Below, one piece after another: positions 1-11,600 of a stretch of DNA of 64,000 nt. The translations under genes were made by a program, and so were the position numbers. The stretch is from Ciona savignyi (Eukaryota; Chordata; Ascidiacea; Phlebobranchia; Cionidae), in NCBI GenBank assembly GCA_000149265.1, contig CH003028.1:2588129-2652128 (forward strand). Reading direction: 5' to 3'. The first letter of the stretch is position 1; each line of letters starts with the position of its first letter. A model generated the notes under the pieces. It was not told where the DNA came from. It saw only the letters and a list, made by a program, of their open reading frames with translations, and did no database searches.

Positions 1-241
1 TCTACTGTTGGTTTACCATAGCAATTGCAATGTATGCCTTCATATTTTTGCTGGTTTATTTTCATTAGTCCACTAGAGTTAGGCAAGCCACAGTATGTGT
101 CTTGGCAAACAACACAATGACTAAGTCAGCGATTGGTTTTTAATGAGACTACGGCTAAAAGTTACCAAGCTGACTAACTGAGATTTACGACCGGACTGAT
201 GCTATTTAAATAAAACCTATTTCATCCTATCAATGTACAAT

Positions 242-412
242 ATGATTCAGTACATAAACCCAGTGGAATAAAGGGTTTTACTAAAACTAAAGACAGGTAT
301 CATTCATACACAACACACATAAAAAGTTTTAGTAACCTGTCGGTGGGTGCAAGGTAATCTATTGATTTCCCATGTAATTACAGTCCTTGACTATTCCCAT
401 TCACCGAGGTAA
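242..412 (+). repeat. Degenerate SINE copy shared by both arms
   Basis: It shows the SINE body in order: a 'cccagtgga' block, 'catacacaacacac', 'gtaacctgtcggtgggtgc' and a 'cccattcacc' block. The counterpart sits inverted at 10785-10950, so this insertion predates the inverted duplication. Confidence 0.6.
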
Positions 413-542
413 AAGCAAACACACATTTTATCCTAATCTCGTTACTCTTCACTGGGATTTTTGGCCATTTTGCACAATCTATTTACTGATAATTTTCTTT
501 ACTCTTAAGAGGAGTGATCAATTACGTAAACCATTAACTTAC

Positions 543-2566
543 TTTTTGAAATATATTCTCCTTTTTTAAGTTGAGTTGCAATATCCATGCAATCTTGATG
601 GGTAAGCAGATTTCCAATCATATTTGGTAAAAACTTCAAAATTTCAGTCTGTAATTTCACCCTTTCTTTCTGAAAAAGAAAAAGGAAAAAAATGGTTCAG
701 AAATATAAAGGTAGATTTCTGAACTGAAATAAGTAGTTGGATTATAAAATGTATCATGTTTATTTTGATAGAAGTGAAATCTAAAGTCATCCATAATAAA
801 AATAATGTACATACAAAGAAATATTCGAGTTTAGAATTACCTGTGCTTTACTTCCTTGCTTTGTTTTGACATGTTCTTCTTGTAAATAGAAAACAAAAAG
901 TTCATACAGAAGTCGGTCTTCATGATTTGTACAAATTTGAAACGCCACTTCTAGACAGCATTCCTGATTAGTGGCATCATTGGATCTACATGCAATTTTT
1001 TTAAATAAAATACAAAGCAATAAGGAATGGATGTATAGTACAAATGTTAGTTTAAAAAAGCTTTTTGCTATTCATGTTTCCAATTGCTATTTGTATGTGC
1101 CACATTTATCGACATACAGTCATTAATTAAGTAGTTGAGGCAATGTCTGCTAACCGCCTTGCCAAAATACACAACCAAAATAGCTAATGATGGTTTTTAA
1201 CCTGCAACCTTTGACCAAAAATGATTTCTTTGCTTCTTGTATAAGCAATAAGGTATTCATATTAAAAAAATAGAAATGGCTTAATTACGGAACAAAAAAA
1301 AAAACCTGTCCACACAAGTACACATAGTATAATTATTATTAAATAATAAAATAAAAATAAAATCGAAAAAATAAAATAAAAATTTCAATCTTGGTTGATT
1401 AATACACACTTATAAAAACAGCTTACATGTTAGGCAGTATCCAAACTGTATCCGAAAAATTCAATTCTTGAACAAAGGACCAGTTTTGTACAAGCCAAAT
1501 AATGGATTTATTTCCATCTCCTTTAAAGTATTGCTCAATGACTTTTGAAAGCTTGTGGTTTTCTGTAGTTGTAATTTTGTTACATGTGTGTTGAGGTTAG
1601 TGCTCAATCATGAACAATAACTCCTACATGCGCTGTCATTTTAACGAATTATCGTAAAAATTGATATTTTAATTGTATTTCCACAAATTAGGTCATGTAT
1701 TTTTTAAATCAAAGTACTAAATAAAATCTTCGCCATACCTATGGACTGATAAAGTTTTTTTGTCCATTTTCTATCACTTTTATGTAAAGAATTGACCAAT
1801 TTTTCCGTTGCCCGGGTTCCTGATTTTTCTTTGTCTGTCAGGTCAAAATAGATTAGTTAAAAGGTATTATTATTGTAAAATTTAGTCAAAATGTTAAAAA
1901 ATGTAAACTTATACAATAGTCAATAGACATCATTAAAATATGTAGATAGAATAGTATATTCATGTTATCTCTGTAAATGGGAAATCCAAGGGGTTAACAC
2001 ACAGGCAATCGTCTTATCACCTCATGCCCACCGTCGGGTTAAGATGATTTAGTATTCATTTTTTTATTATAAAAACAGAGCTTTAATTATTATGTTGCCA
2101 TCATTAACCAGAATGTGCCCAATCTGGCTGACACAACTAGTACAGCGTGACACATATTGTTTACTCTGTAAATGGATTACCCATTGAGAAGTATGTTACA
2201 AACTAATGGAAAGTTATAAAACAGAGGAATGTACTCAAACAAGTATAGCACAATGCTTTAAACTAAAACATCGGGGACAGGCAAATGGTTTTACTCATTC
2301 AATGTACACATAGAAGAAAGACTAATACAGGTAAAATTATTAGAAACCAAAAATTATTGACTGTGTTTTGTCCAGTTATACTACCATGCTCGAGTTTCTT
2401 AATTAGTCACTAGAAAAGCACCAAATAAAGAAACTTTATATTTATTTCACATACCAGAAATTAAACCTTCTCTGCTGAGTGCTTTCAAAATTGTTTGACA
2501 TTCCACACCAGTTAAAATATCATAAAAAATTGAATGGAGAAAGATTGCTTTTTCCTTTGGTTCCAT
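543..2566 (-). CDS. Partial head-to-head paralogue of the RNF213-like gene's 5' end (CARD-like exons)
   Basis: Five exons on the minus strand mirror the first five of the plus-strand gene: 2455-2566 (ATG at 2564-2566), 1739-1834, 1427-1562, 841-985 and 543-669. All are open. Lengths differ from the right-arm exons by 0, +3, -6, 0 and 0 nt, splice phases are identical, and donor and acceptor dinucleotides are kept. This pattern is expected of a gene under coding constraint. The product would begin MEPKEKAIF and continue with helical CARD-like sequence (motifs ECQTIL and RKWTKK). The gene must continue left of position 1, so I cannot tell whether it is a second full RNF213-like gene or a short CARD-like gene. 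Function is not known; the CARD-like fold is my reading of the helix pattern. Confidence 0.72.
1957..2043 (-). repeat. SINE fragment, left arm only
   Basis: It contains 'tattcatg', 'gttaacacacaggcaatcgt' and 'cacctcatgcccaccgtcgg', the 3' half of the SINE in reverse. The matching point of the right arm (around 9200-9260) lacks it, so it inserted after the duplication. Confidence 0.7.
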
Positions 2567-2570
2567 TTCC

Positions 2571-2577
2571 CCTAAAA
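2571..2577 (-). promoter_or_regulatory. Splice acceptor five bases before the ATG (left paralogue)
   Basis: On the minus strand TTTTAG is followed by five bases and then ATG. The same arrangement is found at 8673-8686 in the right arm. It is either the acceptor of a 5'UTR intron or a trans-splice (outron) acceptor of the kind known in ascidians. Confidence 0.5.
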
Positions 2578-3742
2578 TACAAATCGGAGTTTTGCAATAA
2601 ATACTCAAATGAATATCTCCAAAATACAAAAAAATACAAAAGCTGAATTCAAAAATGGTCTGAAAACAACAATCTAAAACAGTGCGTGTTTTAATCAAGT
2701 ACAGCCCGGACGATCTATCATTTTGATGATTATTTAAAAGACCATACCATTTTACAAAAACCATATCTGATTCCTTTTTTATTAAAACTAATAAATTTAC
2801 TATGACCGAAATTAATAAAGTGAAACTAGACGAACAATCCATTTAAACAGGACATTTAAACGGTCTTTACAATCGTTGTCAAGAGTATTGAATTTCTTTT
2901 TGTAGAGATAAGGTCAATTCAATGTATTTAATGCAACAAGTAAAACAGCAATTGTACATTTCTTTTGTAAGTTAAATTAAAAATAAATTGGTAAAACACC
3001 ATGCTGTTATAAATACAATATTAAAAATTAAATTGTCTGATAATATAAATCGGTGGGCTATTGTATTTAATTTCAGTCAAAGATCTGCTTATTTGAAACT
3101 GGTCAATATTTAGTTGGTTGTGTCATTGGATACTAAGGCACTTAGCAGATATCATTAGAACTCAAAAGATTAATAAGTTAAAATAAAAAAAGAAATTACT
3201 TAACTATAGAAAAAAACACTACACTAGCTTTAGTAACCCAACAAAGGGCCTAAGGTAATTTGGCAATAAAATAAACAGAAGGTAGATGCATAAAAAATGT
3301 TTTTACTTACCTATGGAAAACAAGAAGTATACTTCATATGCCTGAAAATGATTTACCCCACAACTTTGCTTTTTAATGATGTAACAATTCAATTAACAAC
3401 CTAGATATCACACATAAAATATAATAATCATCAAATAAATAATGATATCCTATCCTATGAATGATTCAATCATTTTTTAATAATCAGACTTTCAAGGTTA
3501 TTGCGACTGTTCAGTAAAGGTGCGAACTCGAAGTATCTATACAATGGATATTGAGTTTAAAGAAAATGCAACTTTTGTAAAGAGGAACAAAAGCTTAGGA
3601 CAAATCGGGAGAGAATTGGGTTTTGCCTACGGGGAATCCCAACTAGCGAAACCGCAGTTTTGGTTGCGCCGAACTGGAATGTTTTTTTTTTCAAGTTGTA
3701 AAAGGCCAACTTTCACAACGAGATTAGCTAATTATAATTAAA
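2578..3742. other. Upstream non-coding DNA of the left paralogue
   Basis: No convincing gene is seen. Short open frames here (for example 3520-3741) occur in inverted form in the other arm at 7394-7603 without conserved coding character. The sequence similarity of this non-coding DNA between arms shows that the duplication included the 5' flank. Confidence 0.5.
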
Positions 3743-3972
3743 CCCGAGACTCTGAAAACCTCAAAACATTATTTTTCTGAACAATTAGCTTCTTTTGAAC
3801 ATAGCGCTATATCAACTTCTCCACTTTTAATCAGATTTGGTAAATGTTAGTGCCGTAGACGCCGCTGTACCAATAAAAAAAAATACATGGAAAAATACCC
3901 TAAAATTGATTTGTTCCTAAATCATGATTGTGACAGGCATGGCATATGTGACAGGCATGCTTCGACTTATTT
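3743..3972 (+). repeat. Direct repeat, copy 1 (about 230 bp)
   Basis: It begins 'cccgagactctgaaaac' and ends 'gcatgcttcgacttattt'. It is nearly identical to 4635-4863, with a handful of differences. Neither copy is present in the right arm, so this lies within a left-side expansion of about 1.8 kb. Confidence 0.85.
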
Positions 3973-4634
3973 GTAGCATAATTCGCTTAAATCAAGGTGT
4001 AGCATAATGTGTGTTTAAACAAATGTCAGTGTGTAGCCTACTGTATACAATATGACTTTATTATAATTTTTCCCACACGATAAAGCCATACCATTACACA
4101 GAATAACTCTAGAACTCCCAATAACTTCCTCTTACATGGTTATCAAACTTCGTCGCTGTGAGACAAAACGTCTAGCGCCGTAACGCTTATAATAATTATT
4201 ATCGTTGTGGCCTGCTAACAGTGTACGGCTAATACTGTAGCAGAATATTATTGTTGAAACCGAAATTTTGAAGACTGAGAGTTTTAACGCTTTTAAGACA
4301 TACGATTTATACTTTAGCGCTGAGAGATCGATATTTTACCGCTCAACGAGTAAAGTGCAGAGAACAATTTATTACTGCAAGACAATCGTTTTAACGAGGC
4401 AATTAGCCAAGAACTGTGTGTATATCGCCTTCACCTGTACATACGACTTATTCACCAGCGTTGTATGTTTGCTGTGCTCGTGTGTGAACAAGAATAAAAT
4501 CAACCTTCCGTGACGGAGTTCGGCTGGAGTCATTTAGGAGTCTCAGCGGCCAGGGAGCTTCAGATCCATTCTAGTGCTAGTCATAGGCGCTAATTAAGCC
4601 CCAAAGCCCCACCATAAGACCCCTTTACCCCACA
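3973..4634. other. Spacer between direct repeats; LTR-like ends
   Basis: The 662-bp spacer is bounded by TG (in the preceding 'ttgtagcat') and CA ('taccccaca'), and it contains AATAAA near 4494. This recalls a solo LTR, but the flanking 230-bp repeats are far too long for a target duplication. A partial tandem duplication of an 892-bp unit explains the layout as well. The open frame at 4268-4513 resembles nothing I know. Confidence 0.35.
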
Positions 4635-4863
4635 CCCGAGACTCTGAAAACCCCAAAACATTATTTTTCGGAACAATTAGCTTCTTTTGAACATAGCGCT
4701 ATATCAACTTCTTCACTTTTAATAAGATTTGGTAAATGTTAGTGCCGTAGACGCCGCTGTACCAATAAAAATAATACATGGAAAAATACCCTAAAATTGA
4801 TTTGTTCCTAAATCATGATTGTGACAGGCATGGCATATATGACAGGCATGCTTCGACTTATTT
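4635..4863 (+). repeat. Direct repeat, copy 2 (about 230 bp)
   Basis: Second copy of 3743-3972, offset by 892 bp. It is followed by unique sequence up to the minisatellite. Confidence 0.85.
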
Positions 4864-5271
4864 AACCAAGAATCGTCAAATCGGATTAAAACTTCAAGAA
4901 TTGAAATATAACTTGACCCAGATATGTGAAAACAGAAATGTATGTGCTTAACCCTGGGGAATTCCCCGAAGCCATTACAAATTAACTCCGGCCGTTTTGG
5001 AAATTAGCTTCATTTCACTACAGCTCGTGACAAGAGGCCTAAATTTAATACTTAATATATAAAATTGTGTTTAGGGACCCTGCTCACATGAATATATAGC
5101 ATAGAAAAAGTGTTTTATAAATAGTGGTGGATACACATGTGGTCGACACCCCTTAGTTTGTTTACTCTTCGCGCTGCAATTCCGATCTGCGTTTAATCAA
5201 ACGGTAATATGTCATATTAAAGCGATGGCCTGAAACGAATCTTTATGTGAGGAATGATAACTTGCCCTTAT

Positions 5272-5530
5272 CGTATATCACTAAACTGACTAAACAACAT
5301 AACCAAACATAAACTAGTCGTATGACTAAACTGACTAAACAACATAACCAAACATAAACTAGTCGTATGACTAAACTGACTAAACAACATAACCAAACAT
5401 AAACTAGTCGTATGACTAAACAACATAACCAAACATAAACTAGTCTTATGACTAAACTGACTAAACAACATAACCAAACATAAACTAGTCGTATGACTAA
5501 ACTGACTAAACAACATAACCAAACATAACA
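5272..5530. repeat. 45-bp minisatellite, about 5.8 copies
   Basis: The unit starts 'ctaaactgactaaacaac' and contains 'aaccaaacataaactagtcg'. Copies begin at 5281, 5326, 5371, 5416 (a 36-bp copy lacking nine bases), 5452 and 5497 (partial). Because 45 is a multiple of three, an artefactual repetitive minus-strand frame runs through it. I do not call it a gene. Confidence 0.92.
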
Positions 5531-5553
5531 TTATATTCACCTGACTCCCACAA

Positions 5554-5905
5554 ATTAACTGATTTTATACAACATCCTTTAAGGCATAGGATAACTGTTA
5601 ACGATAATTACCACATTTGTAAAAAAGTAAAGTGCCAATTCATACATGATATGACAACATGTTTATAAGGTACGAAATTGTTTGTAGATTGAAGGAATTG
5701 GAAGAATATGAACCCGTTTGGAAATATAAGAAAGCAACTTCAGCTGATTATAAAAACCGTGGCTACTTCAGTATAAAGGCGTGGTTGTAAATTTCCGTTA
5801 CGTATTTGCTTCCCATTGAGCAATGAGTCATTAAAATAACTTGGTGCTGTTAATATGTGGTAATAACCACGCACTGCTATTGCAACAGGCATCTAACCTG
5901 ATAAT
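5554..5905. repeat. Inner left arm of the inverted duplication
   Basis: Its reverse complement matches 6790-7127. Shared blocks include 'gattttatacaac', 'agtaaagtgccaat', 'gacaacatgtttat' and 'gcatctaac'. This shows the duplication extended nearly to the centre of symmetry, with left-specific sequence (3743-5553) inserted later or lost from the right. Confidence 0.85.
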
Positions 5906-6789
5906 TCGTCATGTAACAAACAAGACTACCGTAGACAAATCAAAATCTCGCGCGAGCTTAGAATACCGCACCAGCAACAACTTCCTTACCCAATATGGCG
6001 GAAACCTGTACACCACCTACACACAGCATTACCCGATCCATCCAAAGACAACGGGTTGGTTATTAATACATTAAATGCAAATTAATCATGTGCTTGCACG
6101 AAATGTTTTCATTCTTCCTGGTGGAAACTAACGATTTCCCTGTAATATTTGTTTCCATTTTTGTATTGATTTTAAATTACTTTCAGTGATCTATACAAGA
6201 AATATTGGTAAGATGGCTGAAGTAACTTGACGTAATCGATTCCTGACTTTTATAAATACGAGTATGGAAATGGTGGTGACCGTCTACAAAATGGTGGAAG
6301 CAACATGTTCACCAACTATGGCATGCAGGTTGGTGACATCACAAAATATTGGATAACCTTGCTTTTATGGGGTTAATACCCAACCATGTCATTTTAAGCA
6401 AGTCAAACTATCAACTGGAAAACACGGCGCTACTAATACGTACTAACTTATAGTAGGCGTTAACCAATTATTTTTTCAATCTCTCCAATGCAAACTGACT
6501 TCACAAAAAGGGTTGAAACTCTGCTACAGAAAGTTTTTGATATCTTTACAATTTAGAAATAACGTTTGGAACTGCAACATAAATCAAAACCTTTCAAATT
6601 TTAGCTTAACATATTTGAGCTGTTATTCAATTGTACATCGATATTGTTACCCGAAAAAAATAGCTAGGAGATGCACAATCAATATCTTAATTTGACGAAG
6701 CTTTGCTTCTATATTACAAAACTCCACAGCTAAACGAGAACACCGACGCAAATTCTGGCACATGCAGCTTTCAACCGAACATCATGATT
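5906..6789. other. Central spacer between the two divergent paralogues
   Basis: It is unique sequence of about 880 bp with no convincing coding frame. It contains a GC palindrome (CTCGCGCGAG near 5947) and 'atatggcgg' near 5994, in an otherwise AT-rich stretch. Its position between two outward-facing genes makes a shared promoter possible, but nothing here proves it. Confidence 0.4.
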
Positions 6790-7127
6790 TCGGAACAATA
6801 TCCTATTTTTTAGGGTATTTCCCGAATCATCACGTTAGATGCTTGTTACAATAGCAATGCGTGGTTATTGCCACATTTTAACAGCATTAAGTTATATTAA
6901 TGACTCATTGCACGTTTGGAAATAAATAAGTAACTAAAATTTACAACCGCACCTTTATACTGAAGTAGACACGGTTTTTAAAATCAGCTAAAGTTGCTTC
7001 ATTTACATTTCCAAACAATTTCGTACCTCATAAACATGTTGTCATATATTTATTGGCACTTTACTTGTTCAAAAATAGGGTAGCCTAATTACCGTTGTAT
7101 AAAATCAGTTAACATTCGTGTCTCTGA
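6790..7127. repeat. Inner right arm of the inverted duplication
   Basis: Inverted match of 5554-5905. It is followed by about 240 bp (7128-7371) of unmatched DNA where the left side has 1.8 kb. Confidence 0.85.
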
Positions 7128-8394
7128 TTACCATCTAAAATCAGACGTGGTTTTCAACATTGTTTTGAAATCAAACATATTACGGTTTATGTAGAATTCG
7201 CAAAGCATAGTTAAGCAAGTCACATCAAACGATTCACCAATTCGAATAAAACAAGACCGATCTAGGGTAAATTAAAGCTAAACTTTTTTGCCGACCTACC
7301 GCATCAGCACGCTGTTAATTTTGCAAAAAATATCTAAATAATGCCCAAATCACCTATATACGGCGTAAGGTTTTTCGATTAGCAAATCTCGTTGTGAAAG
7401 TTGGCCTTTTACAACTTGTAAAAAACAACAACAACATTTCGGCGCAACCAAAACTGCGGTTTCGCTCGTTGGGATTCCCCGTAGACAAAACCCAATTCTC
7501 TCCAGTTTCTAGGCTATTGTTCCGCTTCACAAAAGTCGTATTACATTATGCTTTTGTTTCTCGTAAAAAAAACATTTCTTTAAACACGATACCCATTGTG
7601 TAGATAATTCGAGTTCGCACTTTTACTGAACAGTCGCAATAACCTTGAAAGTCTGATTATTAAAATAAGGTTGAATCATTTATAGTATACTTCTGGTTTT
7701 CTATAGGTAAGTAAAACATTTTTATGCATCTACTTCCTGTTTATTGTATTGTCAAATTACCTTGTGCCCTTTGGGTTACCAAAGCTATTGTAGTGTTTCT
7801 ATATTTAAGTAATTCCTTTTTTTATTTTAACTTATTAATCTACTGAGTTCTAATGATATCTGCTAAGTGCCTTATCCAATGACACAACCAACTAAATAAT
7901 GACCATTTTCAAATAAGCAGATCTTTGGCTCAAATTCAATACAACAGCTCACCAATTTATATTGTCAGACAATTGAATTTTTAATTTTGTGTTTATATTA
8001 GCATGGTGTTTTAACAATTGAATTTTTTATGTTAAATTAACTTACAAAAAAGAAATGTACAAATGCTGTTTCGCTAGTTGCATTAAAAACATTGAATTGA
8101 CCTAATCTTTACAAAGAGAAATTCAATACGCTTCACCACCAATGTAAAGTCTGGTTAAATGTACTATTTAACAATAGTTGTATTGTATTATGCTATTGTT
8201 CATTGTTACAAATTGGAAGTCTTTACTCTTAAATATTATGGATGATTGGTCTTATTTTACTTTTTATTAATTTCGGTCATAGTAAATTTATTACTTTCAA
8301 TAAAAAGGAATCAGAAATAGTTTTTGTAAAATGGTATGTTCTTTTAATTAATCAGCAAAATAATATGTTAGCTCATTCGGACTGTACTCGATTG

Positions 8395-8530
8395 AACACT
8401 GTCTGCGAAGCCATACAACCAAAAGGTTGTAGGTTCAAAACTGGTTGCCAGCTAGTCAGCTGCTGGTTAGTTGGTTGTATACTTGTGCAGGAACTTAAGG
8501 GACATTGCCTTAATCTTGTCCATTAATGGT
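8395..8530 (+). repeat. SINE copy, right arm only
   Basis: It carries the tRNA-like B-box region ('ggttgtaggttcaaaactgg'), 'gctagtcagctg' and 'gacattgcctt'. The left arm is continuous across the corresponding point, so this is a post-duplication insertion. Confidence 0.7.
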
Positions 8531-8672
8531 AAAACAAAAACTTAGTAATTACTTTATAGTATTAAACACACACTGTTACAGTTTGTTGTTTTCAAACATT
8601 TCGTGGATTCAGGTGTTTTATTTTTGGATTTTGGAGATATTCATTTGAGTATTTATTGTAAAAAATGTTGAC

Positions 8673-8683
8673 TTTTAGGTGAA
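8673..8683 (+). promoter_or_regulatory. Splice acceptor five bases before the RNF213-like ATG
   Basis: ACTTTTAG precedes GTGAA and then ATG at 8684. The same spacing occurs in the inverted paralogue. It fixes the probable start exon, and it suggests either a 5'UTR intron or spliced-leader addition. Confidence 0.5.
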
Positions 8684-11600
8684 ATGGAACCAAAGAAAAA
8701 AGCATTTTTTCTTCTTTCTATTTTTGATGATATTTTAACTGGTGGGGAATGTCAAACGATTTTAAAAGAGCTTAGCAGAGAACATTTAATTTATGGTATG
8801 TAAAAAGTTTCTTTATTTGGTGCTTTTCTAGTAGCCTAATAAGGAACTTCAGCATGGTGACAAGAACAGACAAAATATAGGCAATGATTTTTGGTTTCTA
8901 TTATAATTTGACCCATATTAGTATTTTTTCTATGTGTTCATTGAATAAGTAAAACTATTTGTCTGTTGCCGATGTTTTATTTTTAAGCATTGTGTAACAC
9001 TTGTTCGAGTATTACCTCATTTCTCTGTCTTATAACTTCCCATTGTTTTTTCCTAAATATATATACAAGGACCACAATGGGTAATCCATTTACAGAGTAA
9101 ACAATAATGTGGAACTCTGTACTAGCTGTGTCATCCAGATTGACCACATTCTCTTAAATGATTGGCAATGTTATAACAACTGCAGTGTTTTATATTGAAT
9201 ATAAAAAACTTACTAGGCTACTTAATTATTCACTACATATTTTAATGCTGTCCAAGACTTTTATATACATTTATTTATTTCTTAGTATCTTAGTTTTAAT
9301 TGACTTAATTTGACGATATTATTATTTTCTTACAAATCTGTACTTGCAGACAAAGAAAAATCAGGAAGCCGGGCTGTTAAGTTGGTCAACTCTTTACACA
9401 AAAGTGATAAAAAATGGACAAAAAAACTTTGTCAGGCTATTGGTATGTCGAAGTTTTCATTTGATAGTTTTATACACTAAATACATTGCCCTAATTTGTT
9501 TGTATTGTGTTAATACTTTTGCTTAGTTTTTGTCTCAATTGTCTAGCATATTGAACAATCAATACTTACAGTAATTTGAAAATGTTCAGCAAAATTATCG
9601 AATTTCACGATCAATCCTTAAAATCATAGAAGATAAATGAAAGATAGGATATTCCTGATCACCTCTTGCCCACCGTCGGGTTACCGAAACTACTGCAGTG
9701 TGTTGTATATGATATACATGCTCCTTTGATTTGGTAGAACCCATTAATTGGCCGAATAGCCAGCGACCAGTTTTGCACCAGCAACCTTTGAAAGGCGGCG
9801 CATTTAACCGCTAGACTAACCTGGTCGGACATAGCCCACATATGACTTATTTATTATTTGTGAATAAAGTTTTAGTTTTTAATGTTTACCTCATACTTAA
9901 AAAAAGATTACACTGCAGCAAAACACAAGCAAAATCTTTCAAAAGTCATTGAGGAATACTTTAAAGTAGATGGAAATAAATCCATTATTTGGCTTATAGA
10001 AAACTGGTCCTTTGTTCAGGATTTAAATTTTTCTGATGCATTTTGGATACTGCCTAACACGTAAGTTGTTTTTATACTCGTGTATCTAAAAAGATTAACC
10101 AACAGTGAAAATTTATTTGTATTTTATTTATTTAATAGCATTGTATTTTATTAAAAATTGCATTTAGACCCACTGCTGCCAGTAATCAGGAACGCTGTCT
10201 AGAAGTGGCGTTTCAAATTTGTACAAATCATGAAGACCGACTTCTGTACGAACTTTTTGTTTTCTATTTACAAGAAGAACATTTCAAAACAAAGCAAGGA
10301 AGTAGTGCACAGGTAATGTTTAATATAGGATATTCCTTTTTATGTACAAGCTACAATAATTTTTATTAGGAGTGGTTGACTTCAGATTTTATATCTATCA
10401 GAATAAGCAGGATACATTTTATTTTCCAACTATTTAATCCACAGTTAAAAAATCTACCTTTATATTTCCGAAATTTTTTTCTTTTCCTTCTCAAGAAAAA
10501 AAGGGGGGATTTACAGACTGAAATTTTAAAGTTTTTACCAAATATGATTGGAAGTCTCCTTACACGCCAAGACTGCAAAGATATTGCAACTCAACTTAAA
10601 AAAGAAGAATATATCACAAAAAGTAAGTTAATGCCTTAATGGTCTACGAAATTGGTCACTTCTCTTTAGAGTAAAGAAAATTATCAAGAGTAAATAGATT
10701 GAAAAGTGGAAAAATGGCCAAAGTATGGTTAATCCCAGTAAAAAATAATAATATTAGGATAAGATGGGTGTTTGCCTTTTGCCCCGTGAATGGGAATGGT
10801 CAAGGACTGTAATTACATGGGCAATCGACAGATTACCTTGCACCCACCGATGGGTTACTGAAGCTCTTAAAGTGTGTTGTGTATGACCTTTTTTAGTGTT
10901 AATAGGACCCTTTAATCCACTGGGTTTATGCACTTAAACATATTGTATGGATGAGATGAAAATGGGTTTTGTTTAAATAGCAACAGTCAGGGCAAATAGC
11001 TCAGTTAGTCAGCTTGGTAACTTTCAGCCGTCGTGTCCTTAAATCAAAACCAATCACTGGCTTCATTGTGGGTTTTCCAAGATACTCAGTGTGGGTTGCC
11101 TAACCCCAGTGGACAAAAATAACCCAAGTGGACAAAAATATTAATATATATATTGCAAAAGTGCATATATTGCAAAAGTTCTGTAACCCGACACTTGGAA
11201 TGGGGTTAGGAAATCATTGCACATGAAAACCCTTTTGCTACTGACATGGATAATAACTTATTTAATCCAATTTTAAAATTTTTGTTATTTACAGGTGTGG
11301 AAAGAAAATTAAACAGCCCAACTCTTTCCACTATTGAAGATATTCAAATTGTTTTCAAGGGCTTAGAAGAATGTACGAAAACCAACATGGTTGATGGTGT
11401 AGTGAAAGCAATAGAAGCACAAGGTTTGTATTTTGAATTAAGAATAGTTTTGCCCATTTTTATGGACGAGCACCATAGTTATTTATCACATACTCTAAGT
11501 ACCTCTGCTATGCCATAGTTATTTATCACATACTCTAAGTACCTCTGCTATGCCATTTTTGCAACACACATTGTATTTTAACCTTATTTCATTAATTATT

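Larger units (their letters stand above)
1..3742. repeat. Left arm of a large inverted duplication
   Basis: The reverse complement of this arm matches 7372-11250 over exons, introns and upstream DNA. For example, the block around 3485-3540 recurs inverted at 7605-7670, and the block at 50-185 recurs inverted around 10990-11095. The match reaches the left edge, so the duplication probably continues outside the window. The arms differ by many substitutions, small indels and arm-specific SINE insertions, so this is an old duplication and not a simple assembly mirror. It carries five exons of a minus-strand paralogue of the gene that starts at 8684. Confidence 0.9.
7372..11250. repeat. Right arm of the large inverted duplication
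   Basis: Inverted match of 1-3742, including exons 8684-10622 of the RNF213-like gene. Right-specific SINE insertions at about 8395-8560 and 9645-9842 interrupt the alignment. Confidence 0.9.

Noticed and set aside
5272..5530. CRISPR-like array
   Set aside because: Units abut without unique spacers and the DNA is eukaryotic; this is a minisatellite.
5268..5540. Repetitive 90-codon minus-strand frame (CLVMLFSQFSH repeats)
   Set aside because: It is a by-product of the 45-bp minisatellite, whose period is a multiple of three; no start context, homology or splice signals.
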